DNA of 64,000 bases from Engraulis encrasicolus (taxonomy: Eukaryota > Chordata > Actinopteri > Clupeiformes > Engraulidae), in contig NC_085875.1 in the NCBI RefSeq assembly GCF_034702125.1, positions 48,442,254-48,506,253 of the forward strand. The letters are read 5' to 3'. Positions 13,390-26,800 of the stretch are shown here, piece after piece. Under the pieces are notes generated by a model, which saw only the letters and a program-made list of their open reading frames with translations, had not been told where the DNA came from and searched no databases. How positions within the stretch are numbered: the stretch's first letter is position 1; each line of letters begins with the position of its first letter. Both the position numbers and the translations under genes were made by a program.

Positions 13390-14786
13390 TTATATGGTCG
13401 ATGCTATTGGTGCAGCTTCAGCCAATGTGGTTGCTTCTGCTGCTGTAGTTTCAGCCAATGTGGTCGCTTCTACGGTTGTAGTTTCAGCCAATGTAGTTGT
13501 AAGAATGGGTGATGTGGTTGCTTCTACGGTTGTAGTTTCAGCCAATGTAGTTGTAAGAATGGGTGATGTGGTCGCTTCTATGGTTGTAGTTTCAGCCAAT
13601 GTAGTTGTAAGAATGGGTGATGTGGTCGCTTCTACGGTTGTAGTTTCAGCCAATGTAGTTGTAAGAATGGGTGATGTGGTCGCTTCTACGGTTGTAGTTT
13701 CAGCCAATGTTGTTGTAAGAATGGGTGATGTGGTCGCTTCTACGGTTGTAGTTTCAGCCAATGTGGTCGCTTCTACGGTTGTAGTTTCAGCCAATGTGGT
13801 CGCTCCTACGGTTGTAGTTTCAGCCAATGTAGTTGTAAGAATGGGTGATGTGGTTGCTTCTACGGTTGTAGTTTCAGCCAATGTAGTTGTAAGAATGGGT
13901 GATGTGGTTGCTTCTACGGTTGTAGTTTCAGCCAATGTAGTTGTAAGAATGGGTGATGTGGTCCTTTCTACGGTTGTAGTTTCAGCCAATGTAGTTGTAA
14001 GAATGGGTGATGTGGTGGCTTCTATGGTTGTAGTTTCAGCCAATGTTGTTGTGAGAATAGCTGATGTTGTTAGTTCCGCTGTTGTAGATTCAGCTAATGT
14101 CGATGTAAGAATGGGTGATGTGGTTGCTTCTACGGTTGTAGTTTTAGCCAATGTAGTTGTGAGAATCGGTGATGTAGTGACTTCTACTGTTGTAGTTTCA
14201 GCCAATGTCGTCGTAACAATAGGTGACGTTGTTAGTTCTACTGTTGAAGTCTCAGCTAATGTCGTAGGAATGGGTGATGTGGTGGCTTCTACTGTTGTAG
14301 ATTCCGCTATTGTGGTAAGAATGTGTGAAGTTGATAGTTCTACTGTTGTAGTTTCAGCCAATGTAGTTGTATGAATAGGTGATGAGGACGCTATTGTGGA
14401 CGCTATGGTTGTAGATTCAGCTAATGTTGGTTCTACTGTTGAAGTCTCTGCTAATGTTGAAAGAATGGGTGACGTTGAAAGTTCTACTGTAGTAGTTTCA
14501 GCTGATGTCGCTGTCAAAATGGGTGATGTAGTGACTTCTATTGTAGATTCAGCTAATGTTGTAAGAATGGGTGATGTAGTGACTTCTACTGATGTAGTTG
14601 CAGCCAATGTTGATGTAAAAATGGGTGATGTGGTCACTTCTACTGTTGTAGTGTCAGCTAATGTAGTAGTTGGAATCAATGATGGGGTCACTTCTACTGT
14701 TGTCGTTTCAGCCAATGGTGCAATTGTTGTAGCAACACATGTAGCAAAACTGGCTGGTCTGGCTGGATCTGAGCTTGATTGTTCAT
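13390..14786 (-). CDS. Last exon of mucin-like gene: 18-residue Thr-rich tandem repeats
   Basis: Acceptor tttccatag at 14787. The exon enters in phase 1 and opens with DEQSSSDPARPASFATC, then about 20 variable copies of an 18-residue unit (consensus TTLAETTTVEATTSPILT, 54 bp). It ends at a TAA at 13390-13392 located inside the array: repeat-like codons (PILTTTLAETTT) continue in the same frame for about 12 residues past the stop. Homogenised units lie at 13,430-14,060; diverged, shortened units lie at the 5' end of the exon. The long plus-strand open frame here (Val/Ser/Ala-rich) is the antisense shadow of the repeat. Confidence 0.85.
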
Positions 14787-17700
14787 CTATGGAAACAAAA
14801 CATACTTAATGTTGTATTCAGGAAAACAGACTGAGGGATCTCTTTTAGGTGTCTACAGTCATAATCGCTGGTGATGCTATCTTTTCTTGTTTAGGTGGTA
14901 CTTGAAACAAGTGTCAATGTTGCTTCTGCTGTTGTACTTTCAGCTACTGTAGCAAAAATGTGTGCGCATGTGTCCCTAGCGTGACTTGCCATACAAGAAA
15001 TATCCTTTCAGGTATTTGACCTTCATGACAGTGGCATTTGAATTGATCAACTTGGTCTGGTCTGTGCCACAATTGCTTAATTATGTTATTGTTAAAATTC
15101 TCAGATACAAAAGTGATTTTGAGTAAATGTTTGTTATTTACCAGGAACTACAAAGCATGCGACATCCACTGATAAATTGCCACTGTCTATTGCAGTTTCA
15201 ACAACTTCGCTAAGGTCATTAACATCAGGTGGAGTGGTAGAATCAAACTCAAGAGCGAGATCAGCAATGATCGAGCCAGATCTGTTCAAAGACAAATGGG
15301 CAAAGACATTTTAAAAGGAATTAAATTAATCAGAATGATAAAAAAATGCATGATAAATAAGGTCATACAGTACTTAACAGATTACAGTCGTATGTAAGGT
15401 CTAGATATTTACCGGAATCTCTCAACCGCCAGGCTTAAAAATGTTGTAAATGTGTCAGCAAAAAAGGGAGACAGCTGGAAGAAATAACATAAGTAAGACA
15501 GTCAAGACAACAGAGCAAAATATCAAAACCATGTCAGCACTACATAATTTTCTTTTAAACCCATTTTATTCTAAGACTTTTTTTCGGAAAAAGTACCCTT
15601 TGCCTATTAGATCCTTACTATCTCATCCTCCGAAGCACATACAAACAAGAAATTAGTTGCATTTAAAAGCTATGACCCTCATTTTGCATTACGTAGATTG
15701 TGTTCATTAATCCCCTCAAATCTCAAGAGCCTGAATGCCGCGTATTTGTCTCTAGGCTAAAATGGGTTAAAATGTTTTTATTTCATATATTTTATGTTTG
15801 GGGGGGGTGGAGGGGTCAACTTAATTTGGACACAACAGTGAAGAACGGGACAGGAAATGGGTGGGAGAGAGAGAAGGGGGTGGCCTGTGTGTCCTACCAT
15901 TTGAGCCATGGCAGGGCCAGCACTGCATAGTTTTCATAGGAGTCAGAATTGTTTCTTATTTGAACATTGATAGACTGGTCCTCCAATGTTCTATGGATAT
16001 TTTTGGGCATCCATGCCTTCATTTGCACAACACAGTGAAAGACTATAATAGGAAGCGATTGGATGAGAGAGAGGAGAAGAATTTGGGAATTACCTTGGGT
16101 CTGGGAAATAACGTTGGGTTGGAATCAAGCCCGCCATGTGCCCAGATATATGGCCCTAAGCTAGGTTCACACACATCACTACTAGTTACTAACTCAGTGA
16201 GTGAAGTCAATAGAAAGTCTATGAGGCAAGGAAGCGAGGAGAGTACAAGCGATGTGATGTCGGCGGATAACAAGTCAAAAATATTTTAACTTTGAGCAAG
16301 GCGAGCAAGAGAGGAACCAATTGGAATGCAGAGTTCAAACAACTGACAGTACTCTCGGTTTTGCATTGGCAGTTAAACCCACGGGAACGTTTAGCGAACA
16401 TTTCATGAGCGAGTGGCAAGTAGGTGAGTGAGCGAGATGCGAGTAACGTATGTGAATGTAGCTTTAGCCCCCTGAACCATGCCAACTCCCTGATCCGTAC
16501 TCACTGTGGTTACAAGCCATTGAGGACGCCAAAGAAAATTCAGCATTACTTTCACAATTTGATAACCCAATCAATAATACTAGTCTCATGCATATTTGAG
16601 GAATGTTTCCGGAAAAAAGAAGCAATATATGTAGTTCTGTACGTAAAAGCAAGTCTTGATATAGGCTATTCAGTCATTATAAGGAAGTAAAAATCAACAG
16701 AAGAAGTGTGCAGACATTTTACTTTCATTGCCACTCAGTCATTTTAAGAAAGTAAAAATCAACAGAAGTCTTACCTCATCCTCAATAAGTTGAGCTAACT
16801 CTTTAAACTCGGGTGATTCTGGGTCGGAAAGGTTCTCATTGAAAATGCCATTCAGCAGCATTACAATTCTAGCAATGGATGTACCTGTGGTGGAAAGTGA
16901 AGAATGTGAGTGCTAGTATTTACACATAGAAAAAAGACTTAATTTTTAAGTCTCCATTCTCTATTCTTATAAATATCTTACATGGGCAGGCTTTTTAATA
17001 GGTTATACATTTTAAGTAAATTACACTAGAAGAAGTAGAAACTGTTGCTTGACCTGGTGTTGTTGAGATCATAGTTGAGATCACAGTTGTTAATGTTGTT
17101 GTAGGGGTAGATGTAACAGGAGATGAGGTAACAGCTGTTGTAGGAACAGACGTAGTTTCAGCTGATGTAGAAGTAGACACTAGTGCCATTGAAGTAATGG
17201 CTGATGTTGTGGGAAAAGGGGTAGATGTTTCGGGTATTGTTGATGTGGGTGTAGATAGTGGAACAGATGAGGTAATGGCTGGCGTTGCTGAAGACGTGAC
17301 AGATGATGTCTTAGGAGGAGACGTAGATGTTTCAGCTAAGGTGGATGTAGACAGTAGTGCAGTTGAAGTAACAGCTGATGTAGGTAAAGACGTAGATGTA
17401 TCAGGTAAGGTGGATGTAGATGACGACGTCACTAAGGATGTTGAAGGCAGAGATGTAGATGTATCAGCTAACGTGGAAGTAGACAGTAGTGCAGTTGAAG
17501 TAACAGCTGAGGTTGGAACGGACGTAGATGTTTCAGCTAACATGGATGTAGACAGTAGCGCAGTTGAAGTAACAGCTGAGGTTGGAACGGACGTAGATGT
17601 TTCAGGTAAGGTGGATGTAGACAGTTGTGACGTTGAGATTGGATTGGCCATAGATGTAGGCACAGGGTCAGGTGTGTCAGTTTCTGGACCAGTACTCGGA

Positions 17701-20077
17701 TCTACAGGTGTCACAGGTTTTGTTACAGGAGGGTTGGTTTCTGGTCCTGGGGCATCGGTGACATCGGGTGTGAAAGGTCCTTTTGGTATGTTTGGGAACC
17801 CCCAGTATTCTCCAAAGCGTCCAAACTCTTCAAAGGGATTCTGGGGGTCTGTGTTTGTGGAGGGATCTGATGTGTCTGTGTTTGTGGAGGGATCTGATGT
17901 GTCTGTGTCTGTGGAGGGATCTGATGTGTCTGTATCTGTGTTATCTGTGTCTGCATTTAAGCCGACTATTATTGATGGGTCCAATGGTACAAATGGAGGT
18001 TCTTCGGAGTTACTGTAATAAATATCAAAGAATTCTGTGTCTGTGTTTGTGTTTGAAGAGGGATCTGATGTGTCTGTGGACGGATCTGATGTGTCTGTGT
18101 TTGTGGAAGAATCTGATGTGTCTGTGTCTGTGTTTGTGGAAGAATCTGATGTGTCTGTGTCTGTGGAGGGATCTGATGTGTCTGTATCTGTGTTATCTGT
18201 GTCTGCATTTAAACCGACTATTATTGATGGGTCCAATGGTACAAATGGAGGTTCTTCTGAGTTACTGTAATAAATATCAAAGAATTCTGTGTCTGTGTTT
18301 GTGTTTGAAGAGGGATCTGATGTGTCTGTGGACGGATCTGATGTGTCTGTGTTTGTGGAAGAATCTGATGTGTCTGTGTCTGTGTCTGTGGAAGAATCTG
18401 ATGTGTCTGTGTTTGTGGAAGAATCTGATGTGTCTGTGTCTGTGGAGGGATCTGATGTGTCCGTGTTTGTGGAGGGATCTGATGTGTCTGTATCTGAAAC
18501 ATCTATGTTTGTTGGGTCCAGTGGTACAAATGGAGATCCTTCGGAGTTACTGTAGTAAATAACGTCTCTTGGAAAACGTGACTGATTCTTAGGGGTGTTG
18601 TCGATAAATGAGTCAGCCGTGTCTGTATCCATGGAGATGTCTGAGGGGTTGTGTGGTAGAAATGGAGAATCTGAATCGCTCAAAGCAATATCAAAGATGG
18701 ATCTTGGAAAACGTGACCCATTGTCCCGGGTGCAAGAGACCTTGACTTCTAAAAACTTTCCAGTCAGGTCGGAATATATCAGTGTAAAAGTGTGTTCTTT
18801 CTGTAGGCAAAGTAAACAGAACATCAGCATTCCCAAGATGGTACACAGAGCACAGACAATTAAACATGGATGTTCCCAAAAGTCACAATGTCTATAAAAG
18901 TTCTGGATGAAAAGCCAAGAAATTACTATCACTGTGCCATCATAACAAAATACAATTTATTGTCTTTTAACAGTTTTATTTGTTTTGCTGAGATGTGTTT
19001 AATGTATAAACATATTCATGATCTTGCACAACCACCTCTTGAGCAGTGCATATCACTTTGCAAAGATAAACCAAGGGTCTCAGGGTCCTCTACAAGAGCC
19101 AATGTTATGTGGATTACAGGAAGACATCCGTTGGTCAGTCAACTTTTTGTGTTAGTGCTGTTGAAAAATGGAACTCTCATAGCACAAGTTTCAACCAGTT
19201 TAAACTATTGTTGAAAGCCTGGCTGAAGACTAAACAAAGATTTGATGATTAACCCATGTGCTGCTACGTTATGTATTGCTGTGTGTCATATGTGGCTCTG
19301 TTTGTGGATCACTAAGCAATGATGTGATGACACAATTGGCATGTTGCTTTATTATGTTTTAGTGTGATACTTGTTAGTGTGATGTTACTGTTTTCTGTAT
19401 GTATTTTTGAAATAGTAGGGTATGTAATACCTACTATGTATTGCCCATGTGTTAATGTGTGTTTGTTTGATAACTTCCTGCTCAGGGACCACAGATGCAA
19501 ATAAGCTTTGTAGCAATCTCTGATACTGGAACTGTCCTGTACACGGCCCTTGTCAAATAAGCCAATAAACTAAATGAAACTAAACTAACAAACTGATCAC
19601 AAGTCAATAGAGGGGATCCTACCTTAAGATTTAATTCGACAAACAAACTGTTATTCTTTCGCCATTGTTTGACATCCTTTTGTTCATCCATTATTTTTTC
19701 TTAAAGAGCAATGAAAAAAATACAATTTAATATAGTATATCATTTCATTCAATTTAACAATAATCACATCATATGAGATATGGTAATTTGTATGTTACTC
19801 ATTATTCTTATCATAAAAACATCCCAAAACAAAGAAATACACAATCAGAATGCACTCAGAGAGTGCAGACCTTCACCAAGGAAGCTGTTCGACAGAACAT
19901 CTGATTATGTTACACCTTAATTTTTGTTAAAGTGGTGGTTCGCTATTTTAGACATTAAGCCCGGTTTGTGTGACTTCTGGGGTGAAGTAGAGATGTTCTT
20001 ATCACAATTTTGACATTTGGTGCTGAACAGAGCATTTGGGTATTCAGACTGCAGCCACCCTCCACCCCACCCCCACC

Positions 20078-20108
<31 letters not shown>

Positions 20109-20847
20109 ACACCTCTACATTGACTCAAATGGAGCACTCAAGCAATCGATCACAAAATGGCATTAAACTTTCGTTAACAGAGACATGAAACTCACCAAGT
20201 GGTCAGAGGTGGGCAGGGATAGGTTGGCTCGAAAATCACCGCGAAATATGCTTCCAGAGAAGATATGTTATTGTCCGTCTTCATTGATTGTATTGGTTTG
20301 ACTAGTATTACTCCGCGCGACCGGAAATGGGTGTGTGTTTGTTTCCGTTACTATCTATGGTTTGTATTAAAGATCCGGATCCGGCAGGATAATAGGGTTT
20401 TTCACAGGATCCGGATCCGGTTCCAGGATCCAGGATCCGGTAGCCGAGGCTTTTCAGTCAAAATAGTTTGAGCCAACGTGATAAAAAGGGTCCACGTGTG
20501 CGAGTAGGCTATGTGTTTCAACTAGGGGTGGGCATAGATTCATTTTTTTAATCGAGATTAATCTCACTGTAATTATGAAATTAATCTAGATGAATCTATA
20601 TCAAAATGGCTCATTCAGAATAGGCACGCTAGCAAAATAATGACGAAAAAAAACCTAGGGGGTTTCTTAAGATGGCGCATTAGACCAGAGCTCATCTCTT
20701 TTTTCCAAAATGCATCTCATCATCAAAAAAATGGTTGATATTTGGTGATGAAAAAAAAAATCACTGCAATATTTGAAAAGTGTTTCGAATATGTTAGGAA
20801 GCATTTACAGTCATAATATACTGACATTTCAAAATGAACAGCGCTAT

Positions 20848-20895
<48 letters not shown>

Positions 20896-23800
20896 TCTGC
20901 CACTGACTGTTAAAAAGGGCAGCGGCTCCTTTAGAGAGGGAGGAGCTGCACAGCAGATAGAGCAAAGTCAGAGCCAGGCTACTAGATTTCTAAAGCTAGT
21001 TCTAGACCCTAAAGCACTGGCCCACATCGATTTGGCCTAAACCTGACAGTTGTTCTCTGCGTTAGAATGCCAGCGGAGTTACAACTCCAAATGAATTCAG
21101 TTTGCAAAAAAAAAAAAAAAAAGTCAAGCGCGACGACCGCGAGGTTGGCTATATCAAGCGCAACAACCGCGAGGTGTATTACCGTCTGACATGAGTCGCA
21201 AATGTGCGATCATAACACAAACATTCAGTGAGAGTACATATCGACAGTTTCAGTTTGACAATCTTCAAAATGTTTATCACACGGAATGTTTTGCAATTAT
21301 GGCACAGGCAAGATTTCTGGAACAGGACTGTTGTTTGTGTTCCATGCAATGCGTGAGGAAATGTAGGCTATGTCGGGCTGGTACACAATAATGTCTGCTT
21401 CACCTCAAACAATAACGTCTCTCTAGTCTACCACTTATGAAAAAGCACTAAAACAACACCTACCACGGCAGAGAGATTAATGTTTACAGCATGCAAACAC
21501 TGTTCATATTAAGTAGTAGGTCTGCTCTGCTGAGCAACAGGTGGAGAGGCGAAGTGACTGGAGGGCAGTCTGAAAGCGTCTGTCAATCGAACGCTATGGT
21601 GAAGCGCATCCCCAAACCCCAAATCCATATTTTGAGAATAGATTAACGTGCAATATTTTCTTTGTCGCGCGATAAGAGTCACATTATCGCAGCACGTTAA
21701 TGCCGATAACGGCCCACCACTAGTTTCAACCCTTTTGTAGGATCCTGTATCCGGTTCCGGATCCGGCAGGATCTTAAGCAGTGGATCCGGTATCCGGCAG
21801 GATCCTAAAAATCAGAACCCGGTGCATCTCTAGTTTGTATGCAAGCTGTAGTTTTTGTAGCTAGTCCCGCTCAAAGACAGCCGTTCTACCTCGCTCCTTG
21901 ATGTCTACACAAACAGCACACTATCGCTACCTACTGGCTGGATGTCTACTGCTATTCAACGGCGTCTGGGGATAAATAGGTCCGCCAAATGCTAAACAAC
22001 AGTTAGAAGGCATATTTCGCTGCAATTTTCGGGTCAATTTATCGCTGTCTACCACTGACCACACGGTGAGTTCCGTGTCTTTTCGAGCGAAAGTGTAATG
22101 CCATTTTATGATCGATTGCTTGAGTGCTTCATTGGAGTGAATGTAAAGGTGGGGGGGCTGCAGTCTTGGATACCCAAATGCTCCGTTCAGCACTAAATGT
22201 CAAAATTGTGATGAGAACATCTCTACTTCACCCCAGAAGTCACACAAACAGGGCTTAATGTCTAAAATAGCGAACCACCACTTTAAGTCTTTCTGCTTTG
22301 TTTTTGTGGAAATAAAAACTGGAATGTCAAATTTCGCCCTATACCGCAACGGTGTAGAACCTGGATCCGCGTCATGATCCGGATCACCACTAAAATTTAA
22401 TCACTTGTGCCTTGTGGCATTTACAACAACTCCAAAAAATTTCATCCAAATCCATTCATGACTTTTTCATTTATCCTGTTGACAAACAGACAAACAGAGA
22501 GACAAAAGAACGAGACCGAAAACATAACCTCCTTGGCGGAGGTAATCATAAAACACACATACAATCACAAGGAGTACTTACCAGACACCAAAACCTTCTT
22601 AAGTGTACGTCCAGATAACTTTACCAGCATTTTACTCTTCTTACATGTCACTACAGGAGCTACAGCGTTTGTTGAAGTTGGTTGTGTAACGGTAAGACAC
22701 GAGGCAACCCCTGTTACATTCTGCATTAGCAAACGGTCAAAATACTGCACCATTAGAGAATCACTCTGGATCCTCTCCAATACCTGTGGTCAAACATTGA
22801 CAAAAGAAATACGCTGTATGTAATTTCGTAAACAACATTAATTGTACAAACAACATTAATTGTACACTGTACAAATTATATAAGTGATAAGTCATGATAA
22901 CTTGCTATTTAGTTAATTCTGCTATACACTCACTGTAAAAAAATTTAACTTACATGGCTAATTTATCCTCCTATACACTGCAATGGCAACAGCATGGTTT
23001 AACTTGAAAATTTAACCCTATACTGCACACATTATTATCCCATCATGGAAAAAAATCTAACTGTGGTTTTTGTCGCATAAAATGAACTTCTTAAGACATT
23101 TTTGCTATTTTTTTCAAAAAAAAGTTTTTTGGGGGGGTACTTTTAGGTTTGTTGCCATATGGCAACATTGTGCAGTCACGGAAAGGATCCAGTGTACATT
23201 TTCCCTCCAAGACTAAACAAGAGTCATACAACATTATGGATTATTTTATAGAAATATAATTGTTTTTATCTCAGAAAACATTGAAAGTTTACCCACAAGT
23301 TCAAGGGAGTTATTTAACACATTTTTGCCACTGACAGAACAAGTGAATACTGTTTATTATATCCCCAAAAAACAGTATTTCAGTGGTATTACTTTGACCA
23401 ACCACCAATGAATATATTAAGTATTAACACAATATCTGTGCAAAGATTTGCACAAAAATGTGTATGGTAACTGTCTATAATATGTACATGAACAGATTTA
23501 ATTTTGGAAGCCAACACTTTCAAGATGGCCGACATTCAAGATGGCCGATTTGCGGGCCAGGCATCTTTCAACATAACCAACAGTTTATTTGTCATATCTT
23601 TTGAATGGATGCTTGGATTTACACTAAACCTTGTGTGATAACACTCTATAATGAGTAAATAAGCCATGTAAAATTGTTAGGCCAGTGCTTTCAAGATAGC
23701 TGAATTTCAAGATGGCTGACTTTGAAGTTGGCAATCTTTCGAGACGGCCTACCTTTTGTTTACACCAAAACTTTTCAATGGGTGCTTGGATTTGCAGTAA

Positions 23801-26800
23801 ATCTTGTGTGTTAATAATATAATTGGTTTATGAGCTGTTTGAAATTTTGAGATTATGCTTTTAAAATGGCTGACTTTCAAAATGGTTGACTTTGTACAAT
23901 AATTTTTGATCGGGTTGACAGATTTGCACAAACATTGTGTGCTAATTAGCCTAATTATAACATACACATGAAGTCAAAACATTTTTGAGGCTTCAAATGG
24001 TTCAGATGACAGTAGCTTCATGCTCTAATCTGGGGTTTGGGGATTTTTGTGGTATACCTCTGGCAGTCTGGGGAGGCTGCATAGGCCTTGTTCGCTTTTC
24101 TGCATGTACTCAGAGTGAAAGCTCATAAAACAGTTCTGTACACCTATTATAACATTTTTAATGTTCATTACAGACTGCCATTTACTCTAATTATAAATAT
24201 TATCAGTTATCAATCATTCAATCAATAAATAAATCAATTAATCAATCAATTAGATTTGGTTATTTGTATCAATACACTTTCCCTATTGGCCGTCTTGTTC
24301 CATTACCGCACAATGTTGCCGTATGGCAACATACCTATTTTTCAACATAAAATGGAAATAATTTTAGTTGAAAACAAAACAAAGGGTGAAAACAGATCAT
24401 GACTAACTATAGATCATCCCAATATTTTTTAAAATGTTGTAAATATTGCAAAAAGTGTGAAAAATCTTGGCCAATGCCAGAGCAATCTGTCAAGGACACA
24501 CGCTCATGTACAGTGAGGGAAAGAGCGAGCCTCGGGCAGTGTGAGGTGTCATGTGATGTCAAGAAACCACATAATTGGATAAAACAAGGCCACAGTTTCA
24601 ATATGAAAACCAATCAATGTCTATTATTTATATTTAAATACCAGGAAATGCCAAAAGAATGGTATGTTGCCATATGGCAACACCGTGCAGTATAGGGTTA
24701 AGTTTACCTGCTGCCTCAGAATTTCAAATTAATTTAAATCTTTATGGTAAGTTGTATGAAAACAAAAGTAAAAGCTACAGGGGTTGTGTTTGTTATTTGA
24801 ACTCAAATCTGCGATTCAAAGCTTCACTCAACTTACAATAAGGATTTAAATTAACTTGGAATTCTGAGGCAGCTGTGTTTTTTACAGCATGGTTTGGCAT
24901 ACCTCAGAATTACAAGTTACTTTTTATTATTGTAAGTTGTGTGGAGTTGTGTGTGTTGTTTGAACACAAAGCTGCAATTCAAAGCTTCACACAACTTACA
25001 ATAGGGATTTAAATTAAGTTGGAATTCTGAGGTAGCTAGTAAACTTTTGATATTTTTACAGTGTACAAAGGCTAGTTTTACATTAAAACATTGTCCTGGT
25101 TACACATTACACATTTAAACGGTCAGCATTTTTCCAATCAACCTTTTCCCACATTCTGTATCTTAGTAGAGACAGATTTAATGGTCTCAGAGATAGGGGT
25201 ATTCCAATATCTTGAAGAATGGGTGTGTACTGGCCCAGTGTACCATTACATTCTGTCCTCCTGGCATCACACGCATAATCATCAAGAGAATACTGACAAC
25301 CAGGGTCGCTCACAGCTTTGGCTGTGCATAGGACAAAGTCGTCTGAAAGGGGCCCCCAGTCCAATAAATAAAATATAAAGAGGACCCAATTCTGGACCCT
25401 CTCTTTCCCTGGGTCCCTGGACAACTGAACCCTTTGTGCACCCCCCCTGTTGGCTTCCCTGCTTTCCTTTCTATTCCATTCCAATTCCCCTTGGTTGTTA
25501 AGCTAATTCTTTATGGGGAATTTTTAATGTCTTATTTGACTTGCTGATTTACCAAGATATAATTCAGCCTACCTAGTGGTACATAGTGCGAATATTACTG
25601 ATTGAAGGCAAAAAAAAAATCCTCCACAATGCTGTGAGTAGATCAACACTGGCGTCCTCACCTTATGATGAATATGGCAGCCTTTCAAGAAGACAGTCAG
25701 GAGCATCCACGAACCTTGTTGCACTGCGCTGTGCTTGCATTGTGTTGGGAGATGGTGAATGTTGATGGGAGAGAGGTCCTCTGCGGAAGGAGCAGTTTTG
25801 TATTTAGTGACTAAAGCTGCACCTTTTACAAAATGATGATAGTGCTTTGAGTTATGCTGTGCTCAAAGGTGCCGGAAAGATGGATGCAGTGGTGCATTTG
25901 CATCCCCACTTTTGGGCTCCCTAAATGAGGCTTCTTCAACTTTTACTACAGACAAATGAGTGGAGAGAAGTAGCAGTAACATTGTTAAGAAATAAAGAAT
26001 GGGTGTGATGTGTCTCTTTTTCATTCTTTGGCTGATCAATATCATTTTATAAATATGGAGCGGAATAAATGCCAACTCCACCCAAAAAAAAAATGTGCAC
26101 CACCACTTTAAAACTCGGTGCCCTTGACTGTGTTGTGTTGTGTACTGTAGTTGTCCAATTACTAACCAGTGAGCAAGAAGACATCGGCTTGTCTGTCCAC
26201 GGAAGTCCGCAGTATGAGAGTTTCATTTTTACAGTGGAATTGTGGAATGATGTCAAAGCTGGGAATTATTCCATCTGGGCTCTGGGAGAACACTGAAAAG
26301 AAGAAGTATAATCATGTGTCTGCGGAAAAATAGTTATGCCTATACTGCACTTACAAGAGTTACAAATAAGACATAGTCTAGTGTTTCATTATGTAGAGTA
26401 TGATTGTATATATGATCAGACAGACTGATAGTGTTCTATTTGGTAAATCAGTTGTTTACTGCTGTTATAGAAGAAGAACTAAAAGAAAACAACCACTAAC
26501 ACGTTTAGGAAATGACTATGTAATATTGACCCGTAATACAAGCATTCATTTTCACAGTTTTCAAACATGAAATTGTCTGCATTTCTGTTTGACAAATAAA
26601 TGATAGGCCTACTCACACTGAAGAGGCCTCCAGGTCTGCTGCTTCTTCAGAAGAGCACCGATCACATCTGGCATCTTCCCACCATCATAGTCCAGTGCAC
26701 CACTTGAGATTTTGAAACGATATGAAGAATCCGATGAAGGAGAGGCTTTGTTGATGCTCACTGGTGTCTCTTGCTTTTCAGCCGCTTCAGCTTGCCTTGC

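Larger units (their letters stand above)
19931..22282. mobile_element. TTAA-flanked element with about 330-bp inverted repeats
   Basis: Termini agtggtggttcgctatttta and its complement are flanked by TTAA at 19927-19930 and 22283-22286. Inverted arms run about 19931-20260 and 21965-22282. The TTAA target is typical of piggyBac and Kolobok elements; the family is undecided. It has no intact transposase and is interrupted by a hAT-like element at 20368. Confidence 0.85.
19850..22545 (-). mobile_element. Host copy of the ttccgccaagg dispersed repeat, split by a four-level insertion nest
   Basis: The outer pieces (19,850-19,926 with accttcaccaagg, and 22,287-22,545 ending ataacctccttggcggagg) match the two halves of the intact copy at 5355-5690 in reverse orientation. 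Everything between is later insertions: 19931-22282, then 20368-21832 inside it, then 20523-21722 inside that. Confidence 0.8.

Noticed and set aside
13385..14374. 329-codon plus-strand ORF rich in Val/Ser/Ala across the 54-bp repeat
   Set aside because: It is the antisense of the Thr-rich exon; the minus strand has splice signals, phase continuity and a SEA domain upstream, and the plus frame exists only because the repeat unit lacks stops in both directions.
17197..18562. Plus-strand ORFs of 273, 259 and about 80 codons (VDVSG- and CLCLWRDLM-type repeats)
   Set aside because: These are shadows of the acidic repeat exon on the minus strand; there are no initiation or splice features of their own.
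18801..18932. Apparent transmembrane segment (CLIVCALCTILGMLMFCLLCL) in the minus-strand frame upstream of the acidic exon
   Set aside because: A good acceptor (tttgcctacag) lies right after it, and the small exon at 19623-19699 joins in correct phase at 18,800, so this stretch is best read as intron.
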